From Geomobilibacter sp964432205 (GTDB taxonomy: Bacteria > Desulfobacterota > Desulfuromonadia > Geobacterales > DSM-12255), in NCBI GenBank assembly GCA_964432205.1, contig CAYSMK010000013.1, positions 62,001 to 126,000 of the forward strand: DNA of 64,000 nucleotides, written 5' to 3'. This document shows, one piece after another, positions 42,625 through 50,241 of the stretch; position 1 is the first letter of the stretch, and each line of letters starts with the position of its first letter. The position numbers were made by a program, and so were the translations under genes. Below the pieces are notes generated by a model that did no database searches, was not told where the DNA came from, and saw only the letters and a program-made list of their open reading frames with translations.

Positions 42625-43794
42625 ATGAGGATACGTCTCAACCTGCTCCGCGAATTCTCCATTCCCCTTATCGCCGGGGTAGTCATCGCCCTGATCTGGG
42701 CAAACCTCGACCCTGAGAGCTATCACCACCTCATACATGCCCGGCTAGTGGGCCCCCTAAGCATCCATTTCCTGACCAACGATGTCTTCATGGTCTTTTT
42801 CTTCGGTATCGCAGCCGCGGAAATAACCCAGAGCTGTCTCCCCGGCGGGGATCTCCATCCCCTCGGAAGAGCCATAAATCCTCTTCTGGCAACCTTTGGC
42901 GGGGTTGCCGGGCCGGTCGCGATCTATCTCGGCCTGAACGGTCTCATCGGCTCGCCTCCCCTCGTCAACGGGTGGGGGATACCGACCGCCACCGACATCG
43001 CCATCTCCTGGCTCGTGGCCCGTCTCATCTTCGGCAACGGCCATCCGGCCATCGCCTTCCTCCTGCTGCTCGCCATCGCCGATGACGCCATCGGCCTCGC
43101 CATCATCGCCATCTTCTACCCCGATCCCTCCCAGCCGACGGAGCCGGCCTGGCTCCTCCTGACCTGCCTGGGAATGCTGGCTGCCTGGATCATGCGGTGG
43201 CAGAAAACGAAGAGTTATTGGCCCTATGTCATCGCAGGCGGGGCGTTTTCCTGGATCGGCCTCTATTTCGCGGGGCTCCATCCCGCGCTGGCCCTGGTAC
43301 CGATCGTGCCGTTTCTCCCCCACCCGCGCAGGGAACACAGGCACCTCTTCGAGGAGGACCCGCGAGACGTCTCGACGCTGGCGACCTTTGAACACGAATG
43401 GAAGGTCATCGTCGACTTCGGGCTCCTCTTGTTCGGCCTGGCCAACGCCGGGGTCCATCTTGCTTCCCTTGGTACCGTCACCTGGCTGGTGTTCGCATCA
43501 CTCCTGTTCGGCAAGTGGATCGGCATCTTCGGCTGTGCGCTCCTTGGTGTCAAGTTCGGCTTTCACCTTCCGGAGGGGATGGATTTCAGGCATCTCACCA
43601 TCGTGGCGATAGTCGCCGGTATCGGTTTCACCGTGTCGCTCTTTATCGCCGACCAGGCGTTTGTCGATCCGGTCCTTCAGGAGGAGGCGAAGATGGGGGC
43701 GCTGCTCTCCATCGGCATGGCATTGATTGCCATCGTGACCGGCAGGATGATGGGAATAAGAAAATCACCTCAAAAGGGACCCCATGACCGTTGA
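42625..43794 (+). CDS. nhaA: Na+/H+ antiporter NhaA
   Basis: This 389-residue protein has about 12 membrane helices and NhaA signatures: NDVFMVFFFGIAAAEI (about residues 52-67), GWGIPTATDIAIS (about 112-124) and LAIADDAIGLAIIAIF (about 149-164), where the paired aspartates form the Na+/H+ site. VAGIGFTVSLFIADQAF near the C-terminus is also typical. It exports Na+ at alkaline pH using the proton gradient. TGAGGA lies seven to eight bases before the ATG. The next gene overlaps it by 11 bp, so the two are co-translated. A palindrome just upstream may control it. Confidence 0.95.
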   Translation: MRIRLNLLREFSIPLIAGVVIALIWANLDPESYHHLIHARLVGPLSIHFLTNDVFMVFFFGIAAAEITQSCLPGGDLHPLGRAINPLLATFGGVAGPVAIYLGLNGLIGSPPLVNGWGIPTATDIAISWLVARLIFGNGHPAIAFLLLLAIADDAIGLAIIAIFYPDPSQPTEPAWLLLTCLGMLAAWIMRWQKTKSYWPYVIAGGAFSWIGLYFAGLHPALALVPIVPFLPHPRREHRHLFEEDPRDVSTLATFEHEWKVIVDFGLLLFGLANAGVHLASLGTVTWLVFASLLFGKWIGIFGCALLGVKFGFHLPEGMDFRHLTIVAIVAGIGFTVSLFIADQAFVDPVLQEEAKMGALLSIGMALIAIVTGRMMGIRKSPQKGPHDR

Positions 43795-45553
43795 AATTGC
43801 CATAGTCCTGGCTTTCGTCGTGACAGCCGTCATCCTGTTCGCCACCGAGAAGCTGCCGGTCGACCTGGTCTCGATCATGGTCATGGTTGGCCTCGTCCTT
43901 TCCGGGGTCATCACGCCCGAAGAAGGGATCGACGGCTTCAGCCATCCGGCTACGGTCACGGTCGGCTCCATGTTCATTCTCTCAGCCGGCCTCTACCGGA
44001 CAGGGGCCGTGAATTTCCTTGGTGCGAAGCTCGTCCAGGCCGGCAAGAGGAACTTCTGGCTCGCCCTCGTCCTTCTCATGCTCACCGCCGGCAGTTTCTC
44101 GGCCTTCATCAACGACACCGCCGTGGTTGCCATCCTTATCCCGGTCGTCCTCGGGCTTGCCCGGGAGCTCAAGGTGAGCCCGGGCAAACTCCTGATGCCC
44201 CTCTCCTTCAGCGCCCTCTTTGGCGGGGTATGCACCCTGATCGGCACCTCAACCAATATCCTCGTCAGCTCCATTGCCGTCAGACACGGCCAGCCCCCCT
44301 TCGGCATGTTCGAGTTCACCCCGTTTGGCGTCATCATTCTCGTCGTCGGGAGTCTCTACATGCTCCTCATCGGTGTGCGCCTCATTCCCGGGAAAGAAGT
44401 GGAAGAGGATCTGCGCAAGCAGTTCGGCATCGGTGACTACCTGGTGGAAATCGTGCTGGAGCCGGAGGCGCTCTCGGTCGGCACGGTGCTGGCCGACTCC
44501 CCTTTGCTGCGGGACCTCGACCTCAGGAGCGTAGATGTCTACCGCGACGGCAGGCGGCTAGAGGAACCACAGGACCGGCTCGTACTCCAGGCGGGAGACC
44601 ACCTCAAGGTGCGGTGCGATCTGGAGAACTTCCGCAAGCTCCAGGAGCGCAAGGGGATTGCCCTGCGGCAGGAGACGGAAGGGAAGGCGGAAGGGGAGGA
44701 GTCGATCCTCGTGGAGGCGGTCATTGCCGGTGGTTCCACCCTCGACGGCCGCTCCCTCAAACAGGCCCGCTTCCGCTCCCGCTACGGTCTCACCGCCCTT
44801 GCCGTTCGCCACCGGGGGCTCGTCATGCGGGAGCATCTGGAAGAGATGCAGTTGCGTGCCGGCGACGTCCTTCTCTTCGAGATGGAGAGGCACCACCTGG
44901 ACCAGCTCAGGGAGGACAAGACCTTCGTCCTCGTCTCCGAGGCGGAGTTTCCCACCTTCCGCAGGCAGAAGATGGTCATCGCCGTTGCCATCATAGCCTT
45001 CGTCGTCGTGAGCGCCGCTACGGGGATACTCCCGATCCTCGTGAGCGCCGCCCTCGGCTGCGTCTTCATGGTGTTCTCTCGCTGTCTCACCCTTGAGGAG
45101 GCATACGGGGCGATCCAGTGGAAGGTCATATTCCTGCTCGGAGGGGTGCTCGCCCTGGGCAAGGCGCTGGAGCAGAGCGGCGCCGCTCTGCTCCTCGCCA
45201 ACACCCTCGTGGAGACGGTCGGCAGCCTGGGTCCCCGGGCGCTCGTCTCCGCTTTTTACCTCATGACCTCCATCATGACGGAACTCATGTCGAACAACGC
45301 CACGGCAGCGCTTCTTACTCCCATTGCCATCGCCGTTGCCGAGTCTTACGGGGTCGATGCGCGCCCCTTTCTCATGGCGGTCACCTATGCCGCTTCGGCC
45401 GCCTTCATGACCCCGGTCGGCTACCAGACGAACACCCTCATCTACAGCCTGGGCCATTACCGCTATGCCGACTTTCTCCGGGTCGGCACACCTCTCAACA
45501 TCATCTTCTGGATACTGGCCACCATCATGATCCCCTGGTTCTGGCCGTTTTAG
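43784..45553 (+). CDS. SLC13-type transporter with two TrkA-C domains
   Basis: This 589-residue transporter has two membrane blocks (about residues 1-205 and 400-589). Between them lie two RCK_C/TrkA-C domains (about 215-300 and 310-390). Conserved segments include FINDTAVVAILIPV (about 110-123), LIGTSTNILVSS (about 151-162) and, in the second half, MSNNATAALLTPIA and FMTPVGYQTN. The family moves sulfate or other divalent anions and carboxylates with Na+. TrkA-C domains usually bind a regulatory ligand, in some proteins cyclic-di-AMP. It overlaps nhaA by 11 bp. Substrate is unknown. Confidence 0.88.
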   Translation: MTVEIAIVLAFVVTAVILFATEKLPVDLVSIMVMVGLVLSGVITPEEGIDGFSHPATVTVGSMFILSAGLYRTGAVNFLGAKLVQAGKRNFWLALVLLMLTAGSFSAFINDTAVVAILIPVVLGLARELKVSPGKLLMPLSFSALFGGVCTLIGTSTNILVSSIAVRHGQPPFGMFEFTPFGVIILVVGSLYMLLIGVRLIPGKEVEEDLRKQFGIGDYLVEIVLEPEALSVGTVLADSPLLRDLDLRSVDVYRDGRRLEEPQDRLVLQAGDHLKVRCDLENFRKLQERKGIALRQETEGKAEGEESILVEAVIAGGSTLDGRSLKQARFRSRYGLTALAVRHRGLVMREHLEEMQLRAGDVLLFEMERHHLDQLREDKTFVLVSEAEFPTFRRQKMVIAVAIIAFVVVSAATGILPILVSAALGCVFMVFSRCLTLEEAYGAIQWKVIFLLGGVLALGKALEQSGAALLLANTLVETVGSLGPRALVSAFYLMTSIMTELMSNNATAALLTPIAIAVAESYGVDARPFLMAVTYAASAAFMTPVGYQTNTLIYSLGHYRYADFLRVGTPLNIIFWILATIMIPWFWPF

Positions 45554-45568
45554 GCAATGGAGGCACCG

Positions 45569-46465
45569 ATGACGACGTACCGATTATGGCTGGAACAGTT
45601 GAAGAGCTATTTCGACGTACCACTCCTGACCCTTGGGACTGCCCAGGTAACCATCCTGACCTTGATCTACCTGTTCGTCTTTTCGCTACTGCTGTTCTAT
45701 CTGAGCGCCAAGCTCCGTAACTGGATCGTCGATCAGTTCCTCACCAGGACCAGGATGGACGTCGGCGCGCGGCAGGCGACCGGATCCATCATCCGTTATT
45801 TTGTCATCGCCGTAGGCTTCATCATCATTCTCCAGACGGCGGGGATCGACCTGACCGCCCTGAACGTCCTGGCCGGCGCCGTCGGCATCGGTCTCGGCTT
45901 CGGCCTGCAGAACATTGTCAACAACTTCATCAGCGGCCTCATCATCCTCTTCGAGCGGCCGATCAAGGTGGGGGACCGCCTGGTGGTAGGTGACGTCGAG
46001 GGTGATGTGGTGCGGATCGGTGGGCGCAGCACCGAGGTGGTGACCAACGACAACATCACCATCATCGTCCCCAACTCCAAGTTCATTACGGAAAACGTCA
46101 TCAACTGGAGTCACAATGACCGCAAGGTCCGCTTCCGCATCCCGGTGAGCGTCGCCTATGGCAGCGACGTGCGGTTGGTGGAGCGTCTGCTGTTGGAGGT
46201 GGCGGCCGGGGACCCGGACGTCCTCGACAAGCCGGCGCCCGGAGTCCGGCTGATGGAGTTCGGTGACAACGGTCTCCTCTTCGAGCTGCGGGCCTGGAGT
46301 ACTACCCTCATCCACCGGAAGGGGCTACTGGTCAGCAACCTCAATTTCGCCATCCTGGCCAGTTTTACCGAGCACGGGATCGAGATCCCCTTTCCGCAGC
46401 GCGACCTGCACATCAGAGGGCGGGAGGCGGCTGGACGGAACAACCGCGATCTCTGCGACAGTTAA
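45569..46465 (+). CDS. MscS-family mechanosensitive channel (short form)
   Basis: This 298-residue protein starts at ATG 45569, with GGAGG five bases upstream; the in-frame ATG at 45557 lacks such a site. It has an N-terminal membrane region with about three helices, the pore-lining TM3 (LNVLAGAVGIGLGFGLQNIVNNFISGLIILFE region, Gly/Ala rich, about residues 97-128) and the beta domain with DRLVVGDVEGDV and RSTEVVTNDNITIIVPNS (about 150-167). It opens under membrane tension to release solutes on osmotic downshock. It lies just after nhaA and the SLC13-type gene. Confidence 0.92.
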   Translation: MTTYRLWLEQLKSYFDVPLLTLGTAQVTILTLIYLFVFSLLLFYLSAKLRNWIVDQFLTRTRMDVGARQATGSIIRYFVIAVGFIIILQTAGIDLTALNVLAGAVGIGLGFGLQNIVNNFISGLIILFERPIKVGDRLVVGDVEGDVVRIGGRSTEVVTNDNITIIVPNSKFITENVINWSHNDRKVRFRIPVSVAYGSDVRLVERLLLEVAAGDPDVLDKPAPGVRLMEFGDNGLLFELRAWSTTLIHRKGLLVSNLNFAILASFTEHGIEIPFPQRDLHIRGREAAGRNNRDLCDS

Positions 46466-46570
46466 ACACAGGATGACAAGCGCAATGACTGCGACGGTGA
46501 TGGAGCGGTTTCCCCTCAGGATATGCAGTCTTCCGGCCGGTTCACTGCGTGATGATGACGGCTTTGTCAT
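46325..46570 (-). CDS. Possible small membrane protein antisense to the mscS 3' end
   Basis: An 81-codon frame begins at ATG 46570 with GGGAGG about seven bases upstream, a strong ribosome site. Its product has a basic N-terminus and one hydrophobic segment (ITVAVIALVILCLTVAEIAVV, about residues 24-44). The last 140 bp lie antisense to mscS. The gene is uncertain: the ribosome site and helix favour it, the overlap speaks against it. No family is recognised. Confidence 0.3.
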   Translation of the reverse strand: MTKPSSSRSEPAGRLHILRGNRSITVAVIALVILCLTVAEIAVVPSSRLPPSDVQVALRKGDLDPVLGKTGQDGEIEVADQ

Positions 46571-46659
46571 ACGGTTGCCTCCCTTTTCGTGTCAAAAGGG
46601 CACGGGCCCCGCCAGAAGCGGGCCTGTGCCGTACGGCGTGCCGATCCATCCGGCGTGGT

Positions 46660-46988
46660 CCGGACGACTGTCAGTGCAGGCGGTCAAACCTGCTTATGCA
46701 GAGACACACTATGCGGGAGGGGCTCGGGAGGATTTCGGGACGGCAAAGGATTGCGGTACGGAAGCGGTTTCAACGCTGGGAACGTCAGGCAGCAGTGAGG
46801 GGACGATTGGGGTGAGGGGGGACCTTGTCGCGAGGGCGACAAGGTCCTGCTGTTGGAAATTTTCCTTGCACTTCTTGATCTGGTTCTGGATTACCGCCCG
46901 AGGCCGCGGCTTCGGCTCGGCCGATCTGAATCCCGCCAGATCCGGCAAACGCAGGCCGAGCGAGATCAGCCCGGCCATGAGCGGGACG
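46660..46988. repeat. Duplicated cassette, copy 2 (with truncated small protein E)
   Basis: This is a direct copy of 19037-19365 with scattered base changes. Similarity starts near CCGGACGACTG, outside the gene, and stops at GAGCGGGACG, which in the other copy lies inside the membrane-helix codons. Sequence beyond that point is unrelated, so this copy lacks the true 5' end. Confidence 0.8.
46709..46978 (-). pseudogene. Truncated RAPP family member E (copy of C)
   Basis: The frame of 89 codons begins in mid-helix (MAGLISLGLRLPDL) and then matches C closely. It keeps PKPRPRAVIQNQIKKCKENF and the exact terminus SSRAPPA followed by TAG; in C the last codons are extended by HCVSA. Upstream in frame no ATG, GTG or TTG with a ribosome site exists before unrelated sequence. 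A GGAGGAGTG-ATG just upstream is in another frame. It is therefore probably a 5'-truncated copy. If translated from the internal ATG it would lack half of the helix. Confidence 0.6.
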
Positions 46989-47045
46989 CAGTGAAGGTCA
47001 TCACTCCTCCTTCTCCGGTCGCAGGAGCTCCTGAAGGTCGCACAC

Positions 47046-47639
47046 CTATTTCGACGTTATGACGAACTCGTCCCGCCGGTTTTTCGCCCATGCGGCCTCG
47101 TCATTGCCCGGAGCGGCCGGTTTCTCTCTGCCGTAGCTGATAAGGGAGAGCTTTTCAGCCGGAACGCCCATGGTCACGAGGTACTGCATGGCAGCTCTGG
47201 CCCTCTTTTCCCCCAGGGCGAGGTTGTATTCATCCGAGCCGCGCTCGTCGCAATGCCCTTCTATCCGGATTACCACGCCGGTCTTTCTCCCCATGCGTTT
47301 CGCGTTACTTGCGAGCGTTTCCCGAGCCGTGAGGGTAAGCGTAGACGAATCGAAATCGAAAAATATCTTCTCAAGATCGGCCGATGACCCTGCCTCACCC
47401 TTGAGTGCCTTTGCGTTTTCCTCTACTGCCTTGCTTTTGACGGACGATGCCTTGATCGACGGCTCACCCATGCCGGTTTCCTTCTGCGAAGGTTTGACGG
47501 AGGATGTCTCCGCGGGCTTGGCCGCCGCGGCCGAAGGAATCGCTTCATCTTTCCTGACGATCTCCTGCTTGGCGCAACCGGCGGCAAGGAGTGTCGCGAG
47601 GGCGAGGAACAGGAGCTGCTTATTGTGGGATCTGGTCAT
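47046..47639 (-). CDS. Pal/OmpA-like outer-membrane lipoprotein (copy 2)
   Basis: This 197-residue protein starts at ATG 47639 (GAAAGGA upstream); a longer frame to 47801 runs through an inverted repeat. It has the lipobox LAAGC (Cys 22), a Lys/Ala/Ser-rich linker (about 30-85) and an OmpA-family domain with IFFDFDSSTL, GHCDERGSDEYNLALGEKRA (about 123-142) and RRDEFV at the end. The peptidoglycan-binding part is almost the same as in the copy at 27550-28131, but the linkers differ. It probably anchors the outer membrane to peptidoglycan. Small proteins of the RAPP family lie on both sides of it. Confidence 0.88.
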   Translation of the reverse strand: MTRSHNKQLLFLALATLLAAGCAKQEIVRKDEAIPSAAAAKPAETSSVKPSQKETGMGEPSIKASSVKSKAVEENAKALKGEAGSSADLEKIFFDFDSSTLTLTARETLASNAKRMGRKTGVVIRIEGHCDERGSDEYNLALGEKRARAAMQYLVTMGVPAEKLSLISYGREKPAAPGNDEAAWAKNRRDEFVITSK

Positions 47640-47770
47640 TTTTTGTTTCCTTTCTTTGTAACTTGCCGGTTTGATGAGGTATTTCCCCCGTGCGCCATGC
47701 AGGGAACGGTAACGCTCACTACGTATGCAGGGATGGATATACCCAAGCCACGCGCGGACGGAGGTGCACT

Positions 47771-47813
47771 TTTCCCTGGCGTATGCACCCGGCGGGTGCA
47801 TACGCCAGGGAAA
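47771..47813. repeat. Perfect 20-bp inverted repeat between small protein F and the Pal-like gene
   Basis: Arms 47771-47790 and 47794-47813 are exact inverted complements (TTTCCCTGGCGTATGCACCC and its complement) around GGC. The RNA hairpin would be very stable. No T tract follows, as for the repeat at 13735-13779. It lies about 20 bp after the stop of F and may end or protect that transcript. Confidence 0.85.
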
Positions 47814-47833
47814 GACGATTCAAAACGGGGTAG

Positions 47834-48151
47834 TTATGATGCGGAGATTACGGGAGGTGCCCGGGCGGCGTGATGCCCGATCGGGATGAAGTTGAACTTG
47901 GGGATCTCCTGCCGAAAAGATGATCCGAAAGAAGCGGGAATAGTTAAGACGATGGCAGCCTGACAGGCTGCAACATCGACATGCACCTTTGCTCCCGCCG
48001 CCTGGCCGGCCTTGACGGAAGTCTCGATGACGGCGCGCGGGCGAGGTTTGGGCTTGTGGAGGTTGGAAAGATTGGGAACCCTGACCCCCAGAAAGACGAG
48101 ACACAGAGAGACCGCGAGAAGTACGGTGCAGCAGAGGGTCCTGTTCGTCAT
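47834..48151 (-). CDS. Small RAPP-ending membrane-anchored protein, member F
   Basis: This 105-residue protein has an N-terminal helix (about residues 5-22), GVRVPNLSNL, the basic segment KPKPRPRAVIE (about 33-43), a middle with one Cys, and a C-terminus ending RAPPVISAS. The start at 48151 is chosen by alignment with member B (TNRTLCC versus NRKILL); an in-frame ATG at 48178 is possible and neither has a strong ribosome site. A very stable hairpin follows the gene. It lies upstream of a Pal-like lipoprotein gene on the same strand. Function is unknown. Confidence 0.55.
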   Translation of the reverse strand: MTNRTLCCTVLLAVSLCLVFLGVRVPNLSNLHKPKPRPRAVIETSVKAGQAAGAKVHVDVAACQAAIVLTIPASFGSSFRQEIPKFNFIPIGHHAARAPPVISAS

Positions 48152-48288
48152 CTGTATTCTGGGAGTGCTCATTGGCATGGTAATTTACACTAAATGTCCA
48201 CCATGTGCAATCACTTCAGCTTCAATAACTTCCGGGCATTGCTCGGAAAACCCCTGAAGCGTTTCCTGCTCCCCTATGTGATGCAGGA

Positions 48289-50223
48289 CTAGATCTCCAC
48301 CTGCTGACCCAATTCCACCACCTGTCCCGCCGGAATATTGAAGAATGCGGTTGCCGTGAGGGAGTTGCGGGACATGAACGAGAAGAGTTTTTCCTGCCAT
48401 TGCATCATCCCCGATTGCCGCGGCGTTGAGATGATGGTCTCCCGGGCCAGATAATAGGTGGTGTGCTCCAGGTCCGCCGGGAGACCGTGTGGTTCGCACT
48501 GCCGGAGCGCCACCGGCACATTGGGGCTCTGCATGAAGCCGTACCGGATGACAACCCGGGCGAACCCCTGCGGCATCAGGCTGACCGTTACCCGTTCGGC
48601 CGCTGGCACCCGGGGGATCTCCTCCGTCAGGACGGTGAGAATGATGACCTGTTCATGCAGCACCTGGTTGTGGGCCAGGTGGTGAGTGAGCATCGGCGGG
48701 GTTCCGGTGGGGCGTCCGGTCATGAAGACCGCCGTGCCGGGTACCCGGTGGGGTGAGGCTGCGGCCAGTCTTTCGATGAAATCCTCCAGCGGTTCCCTTC
48801 CCCCCCGCAACCTCCGTCTCAGCACCTCCCGCCCCCGTCGCCAGGTCGCCATCAGGGCAAACACTACCAGGCCGGCGACCAGGGGGAACCAGCCGCCATG
48901 GGTGACCTTGAGCAGGTTCGCGCTAAAGAAGGGGATGTCGATGGAGAGAAAAAGGCCGGCCAGGGCGCCTGCTGTTGCCGCACGCCAGTGCCAGCGCCTC
49001 ATCATGAGGAAAAAGGCGAGAATGGTCGTGATGACCATGGTGGAGGTAACGGCAACACCGTAGGCTCCGGCCAGGTTTGCCGACGAGCCGAAGCCGAGAA
49101 CGAGGGCAAGGGTGGTGAGCATGAGCCCCATATTCACGGTGGGGAGGTAGACCTGCCCCACCTCTTCGGAGGAGGTCTGGACCAGCCGGAAACGGGGGCT
49201 GTACCCGAGCTGCATGGCCTGCCGGGTGAGGGAGAAGGCACCGGATATGACCGCCTGGGAGGCGATTACCGATGCAAGGGTGGCGAGGATGACAAGGGGA
49301 TAGAGCGCCCATCCCGGTGCCAGGTGGTAGAAAGGCTCGGTTGCCTCACCAGGTCGGACGAGAAGGAGTGCCCCCTGGCCGAAGTAGTTGAGGAGCAGGG
49401 CGGGGAGCACAAAGGTGAACCACGCCAGGCGGATCGGCCGCGAGCCGAAATGTCCCATGTCGGCATAGAGGGCCTCCCCGCCGGTCACGACCAGGAATAC
49501 CGAGCCGAGGACACCGAAGGCGAGATGACCGTTCTCCACGAAAATACGTGCAGCATGGAGGGGGTTCACCGCGGCAAAGACCTCCGGCGCCCGCAGGATG
49601 CCGCCGATGCCGAGCAGCGCAATGCTGGTGAACCAGATCACCATCACCGGCCCGAATACGGTCCCGACCCCGGCCGTTCCCCGCCTCTGGAAGAGGAAGA
49701 GCGAGATGAGGATCACGATGGTGATCGGTACTATGAAACCCTTGAGAGCCGGTGCAGCTACCTTGAGCCCTTCGACGGCGCTCAGGACCGAAATGGCGGG
49801 GGTGATCACCCCGTCGCCGTAGAGGAGGGCCGCCCCGAAAAGGCCGAGGGGGAGGAGGTACCGCCTTTGGCTGGGGGACAGATAGCGCGTCGGGGTAAGG
49901 AGGGCAAGGAGCGCCAGGATTCCTCCCTCCCCCCGGTTGTCCGCACGCATCAGAAAAAGCAGATATTTGCCCGAGATGACGAGGGTGAGAGCCCAGAACA
50001 CGAGTGAGAGTATGCCGAGCACGTTAGCCGGCGTCGGTGGCAAGGGATGGCTGCCATGAAAGCACTCCCTGAGTGCATAAAGCGGACTCGTACCGATGTC
50101 GCCGTAAACGACCCCGAGAGCCGACAGGCTGAGCGTGAGGAACTGGCGGTCCCGTGTTTCTTCCCGGGGGGTGTCATTCGTTACGGATGACCGGTGGCTC
50201 TTATGGAAATTGACTCTTCTCAT
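48289..50223 (-). CDS. kup: Kup-family K+ uptake transporter
   Basis: This 644-residue protein has about 12 membrane helices (to residue about 450) and a soluble C-terminal part, the normal Kup form. Signatures are LSALGVVYGDIGTSPLYALRECF (about residues 33-55), ADNRGEGGILALLALL (about 93-108), YGDGVITPAISVLSAVEGL (about 136-154) and TGGEALYADMGHFGSRPIR (about 256-274). It takes up K+ with protons, an early response to osmotic upshift. It starts 18 bp after the DUF481 gene, so it is the last gene of the run of cyclase, MscS, DUF481 and Kup. Confidence 0.93.
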   Translation of the reverse strand: MRRVNFHKSHRSSVTNDTPREETRDRQFLTLSLSALGVVYGDIGTSPLYALRECFHGSHPLPPTPANVLGILSLVFWALTLVISGKYLLFLMRADNRGEGGILALLALLTPTRYLSPSQRRYLLPLGLFGAALLYGDGVITPAISVLSAVEGLKVAAPALKGFIVPITIVILISLFLFQRRGTAGVGTVFGPVMVIWFTSIALLGIGGILRAPEVFAAVNPLHAARIFVENGHLAFGVLGSVFLVVTGGEALYADMGHFGSRPIRLAWFTFVLPALLLNYFGQGALLLVRPGEATEPFYHLAPGWALYPLVILATLASVIASQAVISGAFSLTRQAMQLGYSPRFRLVQTSSEEVGQVYLPTVNMGLMLTTLALVLGFGSSANLAGAYGVAVTSTMVITTILAFFLMMRRWHWRAATAGALAGLFLSIDIPFFSANLLKVTHGGWFPLVAGLVVFALMATWRRGREVLRRRLRGGREPLEDFIERLAAASPHRVPGTAVFMTGRPTGTPPMLTHHLAHNQVLHEQVIILTVLTEEIPRVPAAERVTVSLMPQGFARVVIRYGFMQSPNVPVALRQCEPHGLPADLEHTTYYLARETIISTPRQSGMMQWQEKLFSFMSRNSLTATAFFNIPAGQVVELGQQVEI

Positions 50224-50241
50224 CGTAGTAACCGTTGCGAC

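Noticed and set aside
46600..46635. GC-rich hairpin after mscS as a terminator
   Set aside because: The arms GCACGGGCC... and GGCCTGTGC pair with a bulge and a G-U pair, but no T tract follows on the plus strand, so I did not list it as a feature.
47640..47801. Longer N-terminus for the second Pal-like lipoprotein
   Set aside because: The extension would run back into the perfect inverted repeat and displace the lipoprotein signal; the ATG at 47639 has its own ribosome site and places the lipobox Cys at residue 22 as in the paralogue.
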